A stretch of DNA of 64,000 nt, from contig NZ_JAKEIP010000009.1 in assembly GCF_021474425.1 (NCBI RefSeq), forward strand, positions 42,811-106,810, in the 5' to 3' direction. Position 1 is the first letter of the stretch. Every line of letters begins with the position of its first letter. A program made the translations under genes and the position numbers. This document shows positions 51,868 to 59,484 of the stretch, piece by piece. This stretch comes from Streptomyces muensis (GTDB taxonomy: Bacteria > Actinomycetota > Actinomycetes > Streptomycetales > Streptomycetaceae). Under the pieces are notes generated by a model. The model was not told the origin of the DNA and ran no database searches. It worked only from the letters and a program-made list of their open reading frames with translations.

Positions 51868-52205
51868 GCCCCGCCCCCTTGTGCGCGTCGGTGTGCCGGC
51901 TCGTCCTGTGCGGGTGCCGGCTCCGGTCGTGATCCAGTGTGCACCCCGTTCGGGATCGCGTCCCGTCCGGTGCAGTCTGCCCGCGTCCCGCGTCGGGCAC
52001 CAGTGCGCATGCCGTCGCTGAGCGGGGCGTTCGGAGCACTCGCGCGAATGCGCCCCCAGCACCCCCCCCGTGAGGCCGTCGCTCCAGTGGTGCCTTTGAG
52101 GCTCTCAAAGGTGTGTTTATGCAGGTGAGAAGCGTGCGAAAGATGTTTATGCTCGAAGTGACGGCCGCGTGAGTCGCGCCGCCGCACAGCATGAGGAGCA
52201 GCGCC
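51868..52205. other. intergenic control region before the Cds1-like gene
   Basis: 338 bases between divergent genes. Notable are the perfect palindrome CTTTGAG-GCT-CTCAAAG (52094-52110) and two copies of TGTTTATGC (52114-52122 and 52144-52152) exactly 30 bases apart. The rest is unremarkable. Confidence 0.5.
52094..52123 (+). promoter_or_regulatory. promoter and palindromic operator of the Cds1-like gene
   Basis: The palindrome CTTTGAG-GCT-CTCAAAG includes TTTGAG (52095-52100) as -35, followed after 17 bases by TATGCA (52118-52123). TATGCT at 52148-52153 is another -10 candidate. Confidence 0.45.
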
Positions 52206-53330
52206 GTGAGCACCGTCCAGCAGACCCCGTCCGGCGTGACCCTCGACGTCGACCACAGCGACGCCACCTATCGCGCCTGGCTGAAAGAGGCCGTGCGCAA
52301 GGTCCAGGCGGACGCCAACCGTTCGGCCGACACCCATCTGCTGCGCTTCCCGCTGCCGGAGCACTGGGGTATCGACCTGTATCTGAAGGACGAGTCGACC
52401 CACCCGACCGGCAGCCTGAAGCACCGACTCGCCCGCTCGCTCTTCCTGTACGGCCTGTGCAATGGCTGGATCCGGCCGGACCGTCCGGTGATCGAGGCGT
52501 CCAGCGGTTCCACGGCCGTCTCCGAGGCGTACTTCGCGAAGCTGATCGGCGTGCCCTTCATCGCGGTCATGCCGCGCACGACGAGCGCGGAGAAGATCCG
52601 TCTGATCGAGTTCCACGGCGGGCGGTGCCACTTCGTGGACGACTCACGGAAGATGTACGAGGAGTCGGCCCGTCTCGCGGTGGAGACCGGCGGCCACTAC
52701 ATGGACCAGTTCACCTACGCCGAACGGGCCACGGACTGGCGCGGCAACAACAACATCGCCGAATCCGTCTTCCGCCAGCTGGAGTTGGAGCGGTTCCCGG
52801 AGCCCGCGTGGATCGTCGCCACGGCCGGCACGGGCGGCACCTCCGCGACCATCGCCCGGTACGTCCACTACATGCAGTACGACACCCGCATCTGCGTCGC
52901 CGATCCGGAGAACTCGTGCTTCTTCGAGGGCTGGACCACCGGCGATCCGGACGTCACCTGTGACTGCGGTTCGCGCATCGAGGGCATCGGCAGGCCGCGT
53001 ATGGAGCCGAGCTTCGTGCCGGGCGCCATCGACCGGATGATGAAGGTGCCGGACGCGGCGAGCGTCGCCGCCGTACGGGCCCTGGAGCAGGCCATCGGCC
53101 GCAAGGCGGGCGGCTCCACCGGCACCGGGCTGTGGAGTGCGCTGAAGATCGTCGCCGAGATGGTGGCCCAGGGGCGGCGGGGCAGTGTGGTGACGCTGCT
53201 GTGCGACCCGGGGGACCGGTATCTGGACAAGTACTACTCGGATGCCTGGCTGGCCGAACAGGGCCTGGACATCGCGCCGTACTCGACGGCCATCGGGCAC
53301 CTGCTGGAGACGGGCGTCTGGCCCGAGTGA
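52206..53330 (+). CDS. PLP-dependent cysteine-synthase-fold enzyme, Cds1-like
   Basis: 374 residues from GTG 52206 (AGGAGC seven bases before). Fold-type II motifs: PLP lysine in [12 protein letters not shown], substrate loop [12 protein letters not shown] and phosphate loop [14 protein letters not shown]. The sequence is close to mycobacterial Cds1, a cysteine desulfhydrase that releases H2S, pyruvate and ammonia. It is clearly a different branch from the SbnA-rhodanese at 5319. Monocistronic, or first gene of a set with argJ. Confidence 0.82.
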   Translation: MSTVQQTPSGVTLDVDHSDATYRAWLKEAVRKVQADANRSADTHLLRFPLPEHWGIDLYLKDESTHPTGSLKHRLARSLFLYGLCNGWIRPDRPVIEASSGSTAVSEAYFAKLIGVPFIAVMPRTTSAEKIRLIEFHGGRCHFVDDSRKMYEESARLAVETGGHYMDQFTYAERATDWRGNNNIAESVFRQLELERFPEPAWIVATAGTGGTSATIARYVHYMQYDTRICVADPENSCFFEGWTTGDPDVTCDCGSRIEGIGRPRMEPSFVPGAIDRMMKVPDAASVAAVRALEQAIGRKAGGSTGTGLWSALKIVAEMVAQGRRGSVVTLLCDPGDRYLDKYYSDAWLAEQGLDIAPYSTAIGHLLETGVWPE

Positions 53331-53430
53331 CCGGCCCCGTACGGATCGGCCGCCCGCCTGAACGCCGTTTCTCCGGAACCCATTTGAAAGTGCGTGGACA
53401 GCCCGCACTCGTCATGCAAACATATGCTTC

Positions 53431-54627
53431 ATGCTGCATGATCATTCATCGACCCAGGACTCGGACACCTTGGCGTGGCCGACCGGCTTCCGGGCCTATA
53501 CCGGGCACGGCGGACTGCGTGAGCACGGCGACGACATCTCCGTGGTCACGTCGGACCGGCCGACCGTCAGCGCCGCGATGTTCACCCGGAGCCTCTTCGC
53601 GGGCCCGGCCGTGGTCCTCAGCCGGGCGCACGCCGAGGGGCGGAAGCTGCGCGCCGTGACGACGCTGGCGAACAACGCGAACGTCGCCACCGGACGCCGG
53701 GGCGAGGAGAACGCCGCCGAGGTCGTCCGCCGCGTCGCCGGGATCGTGGGCATCCCGCAGGACGAGGTGCTGATCGGCTCCACGGGCGTCATCGGACGCC
53801 CCCTGCCGATGGACACCATCCGCGCCCACCTCGACGAGACCGCCGAGCACGGCCTCGCCGCCTTCGAGGCCGCACCGCTCGACGTGGCCCGCGCGATGAT
53901 GACCACCGACACCCGCCCGAAGACCGCCGCACGGACCGTCGGACAGGCCCGCATCGTGGGCGTGGCCAAGGGCGTCGGCATGCTGGAGCCCAACATGGCC
54001 ACGATGCTGGCCTACGTGTTCACGGACGCCGAGATGGCCCCGGCCGACCTGGACAGCGCCCTGCGTACGGCGGTGGATCGCACCTTCAACTGCCTCAGCG
54101 TCGACACCGACACCTCCACCTCCGACACCGTGGCGGTCATCGCCAACGGCGCCGCGGGACCGGTCGATCCCGCTCGGTTCGCCGAGGCCCTCGCCGACCT
54201 CTGCCTGGACCTCACCCGGCAACTGGCCAGTGACGGCGAAGGCGCCACCAAACTCCTGCGCGTCACGGTCGGCGGGGCCGGCGACCACGCACAGGCCAAA
54301 CGCATCGCCAAGAGCGTGGTGAACTCCCCGCTGGTCAAGACCGCCGTCCATGGCGCCGACCCCAACTGGGGCCGGGTGCTGATGGCCATCGGCAAGAACA
54401 CCGACGACACCGCCATCGTGCCCGGCAAGGTCACCGTCAGCTTCGGCGACATCGAGGTCTATCCCGAGGAACCCGAAGCCGACACCCTCGACCGGCTCGT
54501 GGCCCTCATGCGGAGGGACGAGGTCGACATCGTCATCACACTCGGCCTCGGGGCGGCCGAAGCGACGGCCTACGGCTGCGACCTGTCCGCCGGCTACGTC
54601 CGCGTCAACGCCGACTACACGACATGA
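53431..54627 (+). CDS. argJ: ArgJ-family ornithine acetyltransferase
   Basis: 398 residues. The self-cleavage and catalytic site KGVGMLEPNMATMLAYVF has the conserved Ala-Thr, so the chain should split into alpha and beta parts. Other motifs are IGSTGVIGRPLP and SVDTDTSTSDT, HGADPNWGRVLMAIG. Transfers acetyl from N-acetylornithine to glutamate. Not in an arg operon: it overlaps an arginase-family gene by ATGA, as oat and pah genes are paired in clavam clusters. The N-terminus is short compared with housekeeping ArgJ. An ARG-box-like sequence lies at its start. Confidence 0.87.
   Translation: MLHDHSSTQDSDTLAWPTGFRAYTGHGGLREHGDDISVVTSDRPTVSAAMFTRSLFAGPAVVLSRAHAEGRKLRAVTTLANNANVATGRRGEENAAEVVRRVAGIVGIPQDEVLIGSTGVIGRPLPMDTIRAHLDETAEHGLAAFEAAPLDVARAMMTTDTRPKTAARTVGQARIVGVAKGVGMLEPNMATMLAYVFTDAEMAPADLDSALRTAVDRTFNCLSVDTDTSTSDTVAVIANGAAGPVDPARFAEALADLCLDLTRQLASDGEGATKLLRVTVGGAGDHAQAKRIAKSVVNSPLVKTAVHGADPNWGRVLMAIGKNTDDTAIVPGKVTVSFGDIEVYPEEPEADTLDRLVALMRRDEVDIVITLGLGAAEATAYGCDLSAGYVRVNADYTT
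53435..53449 (+). promoter_or_regulatory. ARG-box-like sequence at the argJ start
   Basis: TGCATGATCATTCAT, close to the ArgR half-site pair TGAAT-N4-ATTCA; AT-rich for this genome. It overlaps the first codons. Confidence 0.35.
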
Positions 54628-55505
54628 CCGGCCGCGACCGCGACAACGCATCCCCCACGGTGCTCGTGATCCCCCAGTGGCAGGGGTCCGCCGCCCGCCA
54701 TCCCCGACGGCTGGCCGAGGGCGCCCACCGGCTCGGCGCGCTGCTCCCCACGGCGTCACGCACCGTCGTCGACATCGACCCCCGCCCCGGACAGGACCAC
54801 GACGGCGTAGGCCACCTCGATGCGCTGACCCGCTCTCTGGAAGCAACCAGGACCGCGCTGCGCCGGACCGGCGACGGCGCAACCCTCCTCGCGGTGGGTG
54901 GCGACTGCGGCATCGAGCTCGCGCCCGTCGCCCGCGCCGTCGCCCGCCACGGCGACAGCCTGGCCGTCGTCTGGTTCGACGCCCACGCCGACCTCAACAC
55001 CCCCGAAACGTCCCCCTCCGGGGGCTTCCACGGAATGGTGCTGCGCACCCTGATCGGCCAGGGACCGTCACCGCTGGTGCCCGAGCCGGAGGAACGCCTG
55101 TCCACCCGCCGGATCGTCCTCGCGGGCGTCCGCGCCCTCGATCCCGCGGAGCGGGACTTCATCGACTCCGAAGGAATCCGAGCCCTGTCCGTTCAGGCCC
55201 TCCGGCAGCAGGACCGACTGCTCGCCGCGGTGGCGGCCACGGGAGCCACACACGTCTACGTCCACCTGGACCTGGACGTACTGGACCCCGCGCACTTCAC
55301 CGGCCTGTCCTGCCCCGAACCCGGGGGCCTGCACCCCGACGAGCTGCGCACCGCCCTGCACGCGCTCACTCAACGCTTCACCATCGCCGGCATGGGCATC
55401 ACGGAACACGCCCCCACCACCGATACGGCCGACAGTGACCACGTCCTGAGAAGCATCCTCGACGGCATCGGTCTCCGGACGACGTCCGCCGGAGGGCCGT
55501 CCTAG
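54624..55505 (+). CDS. arginase/ureohydrolase-family protein
   Basis: 293 residues. Manganese-binding motifs: WFDAHADLNTPETSPSGGFHG and VHLDLDVLDP are intact. The first motif, normally GGDHS, reads GGDCG, so the His that binds Mn(A) is Cys. Such variants exist in the superfamily, but catalysis cannot be assumed. Overlaps argJ by ATGA. Candidate reactions are hydrolysis of arginine, agmatine or another guanidino compound. Confidence 0.8.
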   Translation: MTGRDRDNASPTVLVIPQWQGSAARHPRRLAEGAHRLGALLPTASRTVVDIDPRPGQDHDGVGHLDALTRSLEATRTALRRTGDGATLLAVGGDCGIELAPVARAVARHGDSLAVVWFDAHADLNTPETSPSGGFHGMVLRTLIGQGPSPLVPEPEERLSTRRIVLAGVRALDPAERDFIDSEGIRALSVQALRQQDRLLAAVAATGATHVYVHLDLDVLDPAHFTGLSCPEPGGLHPDELRTALHALTQRFTIAGMGITEHAPTTDTADSDHVLRSILDGIGLRTTSAGGPS

Positions 55506-55981
55506 CGTGCCGCGGCCGTCAGGCGCCGGTCCAGCGCGGTCACCGCGTCCCGGAACGCCCGGCCCAGACCGGGCCGGGCGACACGGAAGGCGAACCGGAA
55601 GGGCGCGGTGCCGTCCACCGCGAACGTCCACTGCACCCGCGTGCCCGTCCCGGCCGGGGCGAGCCGCCACTCTTCGACCATGGCCCGCGCTCCCGGCGCG
55701 TTGGTGACATCGACGCGGTAGGCGTACACCTCGGGGCTCTTCGCTGCGAGGATCGTCTCCTCGAAGCGCGTACCGCCCTTGAGCCGGATCTCGCGCCGGG
55801 CTCCGTCGTCCGACGGGCGGGCCAGCGTCACCGCCGAGAACCACTGCGTCCAGCCCGGAACGTCCTCGGCCAGCGCGCGATAGACCGCCTCCGGGGGAGC
55901 GGAGACCTCCCGCGCGAAGACATGCCGTACGGGCGCGGTCCCGACGAAGTCGAGCCGCACCTCACGCAGCAGGTGAGCCAT
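55502..55981 (-). CDS. SRPBCC-family protein (polyketide cyclase/dehydrase-like)
   Basis: 159 residues. FAREVSAPPEAVYRALAEDVPGWTQWFSAVTLA and the final helix LGRAFRDAVTALDRRL are typical of START/SRPBCC lipid-binding folds. Often such proteins bind hydrophobic ligands or cyclise polyketides; no PKS is present. Its stop overlaps the end of the convergent arginase-family gene. Confidence 0.75.
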   Translation of the reverse strand: MAHLLREVRLDFVGTAPVRHVFAREVSAPPEAVYRALAEDVPGWTQWFSAVTLARPSDDGARREIRLKGGTRFEETILAAKSPEVYAYRVDVTNAPGARAMVEEWRLAPAGTGTRVQWTFAVDGTAPFRFAFRVARPGLGRAFRDAVTALDRRLTAAAR

Positions 55982-56039
55982 GGACGAAACCCCCTATGCC
56001 GACGCCGCACCGGGCAGCGTCACCATAGCTGGCGCCCCG

Positions 56040-56870
56040 TCAGATGTCTGCACCCTCATCGGGCTCGCCCGCCACCACCAGCCGGCGCAGCTGCTCCGAG
56101 ATCTCCGAACGCGCCTCGCTGTCGAGACCGGCATCCGTCACCAGGGTGTCGACCTGCTCCAGCGCCGCGAACGAACTCAGCCCCACCACACCCCACTTGG
56201 TGTGGTCGGCTACCACCACGACCCGCCGCGCCGACTGCACCAGACGCCGGTTCGTCTCGGCCTCCGCGAGGTTCGGCGTGGACAGGCCCGCCTCCACCGA
56301 TATGCCGTGCACACCGAGGAACAGCACGTCGAAGTGGAGCGCCGCGATGGCCTGGTCGGCCACCGGACCCACCAGCGAGTCGGACGGCGTACGCACCCCG
56401 CCGGTCAGCACGACCGTGGCCGCGCCCTGCCGGGGTCCGGACGTGCGCTGCGCCGCGTGGAAGACGTCGGCCACCCGCACCGAGTTCGTGACCACCGTGA
56501 GGTCGGGCACCTCGACCAGCTGGTGGGCCAGCGCGTACGTCGTCGTACCGCCCGACAGCGCAATCGCGCTGCCCGGCGCGACCAGCTCGGCCGCCGCCCG
56601 TGCGATGTCCTCCTTGGCCGTCAGCTCCAGACCCGACTTGGCCTCGAAGCCCGGCTCGTGCGTGCTGGCCTCGACCACCGGGACCGCCCCGCCGTGCACC
56701 TTCTCCAGCACGCCCTGCCGGGCGAGCGCGTCGAGATCGCGCCGCACCGTCATGTCCGACACGCCGAGCTTGCGGGTCAGCTCATTGACGCGTACCCCGC
56801 CCCGGCGCCGAACCTCGTCAAGGATCAGGGCGCGCCGCTGCTCCGCGAGGAGGTTCTGATTCTCACTCAC
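56040..56870 (-). CDS. DeoR/GlpR-family transcriptional regulator
   Basis: 276 residues from GTG 56870. HTH VNELTRKLGVSDMTVRRDLDALARQGVLEKVHGGAV and a sugar-phosphate sensor with ALSGGTTTYALA, VVTNSVRVADVF, LTGGVRTPSDSLVG and VVVADHTKWGVVG. No sugar gene is adjacent, so the target is unknown. Second DeoR of the window. Confidence 0.88.
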   Translation of the reverse strand: MSENQNLLAEQRRALILDEVRRRGGVRVNELTRKLGVSDMTVRRDLDALARQGVLEKVHGGAVPVVEASTHEPGFEAKSGLELTAKEDIARAAAELVAPGSAIALSGGTTTYALAHQLVEVPDLTVVTNSVRVADVFHAAQRTSGPRQGAATVVLTGGVRTPSDSLVGPVADQAIAALHFDVLFLGVHGISVEAGLSTPNLAEAETNRRLVQSARRVVVVADHTKWGVVGLSSFAALEQVDTLVTDAGLDSEARSEISEQLRRLVVAGEPDEGADI

Positions 56871-57162
56871 GTACGCTCCGGTCCTTTCGCCTCAAGCTGT
56901 CCGCCACGTCCGCGCACCTGCTCTGATGAGGACATTCTCACCCCTCCCGGCGCACGGGAGGTCCCATACTCGCACGGGTCGGTACCCCTCGCGCCACTGG
57001 CCGTACCGACGCGCGCATGTCACGAGCACAACTCCCGTTCCCCTGTTCTTCACACGGATCGGGGAGATTCCGTGTCGAGAGGTGTACAGGACCCCATTCG
57101 CGGAGATCCTTGTGCCCGCACGGACAGAAGCCAACGGCTCGTCACGGGGGAAGTGCGGAACA
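56871..57162. other. intergenic region between deoR and the membrane hydrolase gene
   Basis: 292 bases between divergent genes. The hydrolase frame stays open upstream to GTG 56926 but its codons have no recognisable homology. I see no palindrome or hairpin of note. Confidence 0.4.
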
Positions 57163-59463
57163 GTGGAACGTGCGCAGAGACATGAACATGCCGGAATTGC
57201 CCTGGAACTCCTGGTCCACGGCGTCGGCGGCACCACACCACAGGAGATGCTCGACGATCCGCGGACCGTGCGGATCACCGGCGACGACACCGCCGCCGTG
57301 TTCCGGCGGTCCGACGACATCGACGCCGAGGACCGCCCGGAAGACTACCGGGGCAGACCGGTGCCCGAGGCCTACGTCTGGTGCAACCTCACCTCGGGAA
57401 ACAGCGCCCGCGCCCTGTGGCTGCTGTTACTGCCGTTCATGGTGGTCAACCTCGCCCACTGGATGCGCCCCACCACCCATGACCGTGCACGGACCGTACG
57501 TCTGTACGGCCTGCTCGTGCGGCTCGCCGGTCTGACCCTGACCGTGCTGCTGGTCGCCGCCGCATGCGAGGTCGCCCTGGACCTCGCAGCCTGGCAGTGC
57601 GCGGGCACACCCGCGTGCGCCGAGCGGAACAGCTGGCTGGGCTTCCTCTCGCCCATGGTCTCGGACGGCGGCTGGTGGAGCCACCCCGGCCGCAGGCTCG
57701 CCCTCGCGGCCGTGGTGCCCGCCGCGCTCACCGGCCTGCTCTGGTACCTCTCCCGCCGCACCTGGAGCGCCTACGAGTCCCAGCAGCCGATGTCCCGCGA
57801 CGCCGAGCCCGACGAGGAGTCCGGCCGCACCTCCCTGGGCCGCCCCGGCTTCTGGTACGGCCGTCGCCTGGTCGCCCGGCTGCGCGCCGCGCACACCGCG
57901 GCCGGCCTGCTGACGGTGGCCGCGGCGGTCGGCTCGGCGGCGGCGCGCTTCGACCGCGGGCCCGGTGGCCCCGCGCTCCTCGACACGCTGGGCCGGCTCC
58001 TGGACGCGGCACTCGTCGTCTGCGCCGTCGTCGTCGTGTGGGTGGTCTGCCGCCGGGGCCGCAGCGAGAACCGCCTCGACCAGGAACTCGACGAGCACCT
58101 CGTCCGACGTCTGCCGCTCGCCGCCCTCGGCCTGCTGGCGCTCGCCCTGGTCTACGCCGGGTGGGACCGCCCGGGCTGGGAGTCGACCGGCCGCCTCCCC
58201 GGCGACCCCACCTTCGGGGCCATCGCCTTCTTCCAGGGCCTGCTCGTCATCGTCCTGGCCGGCGTCGCCCACGTCCTGCACCGCACCCGGCCCGACTCGC
58301 GCGCCGCCATGCGGGGCCTGGGCGGACCGGCCGTGGTGATGCTGGCCTGCGCCCTCGGCGGGGTGATGTCCGGCGGGGTCGCCCAGCGGGTCGCCGACTG
58401 GCTGGACGGCACGGGCCGCTCCATCGCAGGCCCGCCGGTCCTGCTGACCTGGCAGGCGTCGGTGATCCCCCCGCTGCTGGTGCTGCTGCTGGCGCTCTGC
58501 GGCTGGCTGGCATGGCGGGCCTGGCTGCTGCGCCGCACCGAGCTGGGCACGGTGGAGCTCGACTACGCCGGCGAACCCCGGGACAGCGCCCGCACCCGCC
58601 GTATCGCGAGCACACGCGCGATGGCGACGCTCACCGACCGAGCGCCCCTCTTCGTCGCCGTCACCTCCACCGCGACCCTGCTGCTGGGCGCCGGAGCGCT
58701 CGTCGGCGCCCTGACCGACGAGACGCCGAGCCGGGCCGCCGACGGAACGTACGCCTTCGTGCACGGCGCCGCCGAGACCGCGCAGGCGCTGGGCTCCTGG
58801 CTGATCGGCTTCGGCTTCATACTCTTCGTCACCTGGGGCAGACGCGCCTACAAGGACGCCTCCGCCCGGCGCACCATCGGCATCCTCTGGGACGTCGGCA
58901 CCTTCTGGCCCCGCGCCGCCCACCCCTTCGCCCCGCCCTGCTACGCCGAGCGCGCCGTGCCCGACCTGACCTGGCGCATGGCGACCTGGACCCGCGCCGA
59001 GGACGACCGGCGGCTCGTCATCTCTGGTCACTCCCAGGGCAGCGTCCTCGCCGCGGCGGCGGCCTGGCAGCTGACCCCCGCCGACCGCAAGCGCGTCGCG
59101 CTCCTCACCTACGGCTCACCCCTGGAGCGCCTCTACGGCCGCTGGTTCCCGGCCCACTTCGGCCCGGCCGCCCTCGCCTCCCTGCACGCCGAGGTCGACT
59201 GCTGGCGCAACCTGTACCGCGTCACCGACCCCATCGGCGGCCCGATCCGGCTGCCCGGCAGCCACACCCCCACGGTGGACCGCGAGGCACTCAAGGACCC
59301 GCTGGCCTACGGCCGTACCTCCGCCCATCCCCTGCCCGCCCCCATCCTGGGGCACGGCGACTACCAGGCGGACCCGGCGTTCGCGCAGGAGCGGCAGCGG
59401 CTGCTGAAACGGCTGCGGCCCGAGGTGCCGGCACAGCGGCCGGAGTCCGACGCGCGGAGCTGA
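57163..59463 (+). CDS. polytopic membrane protein with a split alpha/beta-hydrolase domain
   Basis: 766 residues from GTG 57163. The N-terminal strand has LLVHGVGG (His19 region), an alpha/beta-hydrolase oxyanion motif, followed by about ten or eleven membrane helices (for example WLLLLPFMVVNLAHWM, LLDAALVVCAVVVVWVVC, GAIAFFQGLLVIVLAGVAHVL). The C-terminal part has the nucleophile elbow SGHSQGS with Ser624, so the catalytic fold appears interrupted by a membrane domain. Codon 89 is TTA (57427-57429), predicting bldA-dependent translation. Start could lie upstream (GTG 57112 or 56926) but homology begins near 57163. Substrate unknown; lipid hydrolysis is plausible. Confidence 0.75.
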   Translation: MERAQRHEHAGIALELLVHGVGGTTPQEMLDDPRTVRITGDDTAAVFRRSDDIDAEDRPEDYRGRPVPEAYVWCNLTSGNSARALWLLLLPFMVVNLAHWMRPTTHDRARTVRLYGLLVRLAGLTLTVLLVAAACEVALDLAAWQCAGTPACAERNSWLGFLSPMVSDGGWWSHPGRRLALAAVVPAALTGLLWYLSRRTWSAYESQQPMSRDAEPDEESGRTSLGRPGFWYGRRLVARLRAAHTAAGLLTVAAAVGSAAARFDRGPGGPALLDTLGRLLDAALVVCAVVVVWVVCRRGRSENRLDQELDEHLVRRLPLAALGLLALALVYAGWDRPGWESTGRLPGDPTFGAIAFFQGLLVIVLAGVAHVLHRTRPDSRAAMRGLGGPAVVMLACALGGVMSGGVAQRVADWLDGTGRSIAGPPVLLTWQASVIPPLLVLLLALCGWLAWRAWLLRRTELGTVELDYAGEPRDSARTRRIASTRAMATLTDRAPLFVAVTSTATLLLGAGALVGALTDETPSRAADGTYAFVHGAAETAQALGSWLIGFGFILFVTWGRRAYKDASARRTIGILWDVGTFWPRAAHPFAPPCYAERAVPDLTWRMATWTRAEDDRRLVISGHSQGSVLAAAAAWQLTPADRKRVALLTYGSPLERLYGRWFPAHFGPAALASLHAEVDCWRNLYRVTDPIGGPIRLPGSHTPTVDREALKDPLAYGRTSAHPLPAPILGHGDYQADPAFAQERQRLLKRLRPEVPAQRPESDARS

Positions 59464-59484
59464 TCCCGGGCCTGCCGGGCCGCC

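Noticed and set aside
53431..55505. Clavam biosynthesis cluster
   Set aside because: Only the argJ- and arginase-like pair is present; no beta-lactam synthetase, CEAS or clavaminate synthase.
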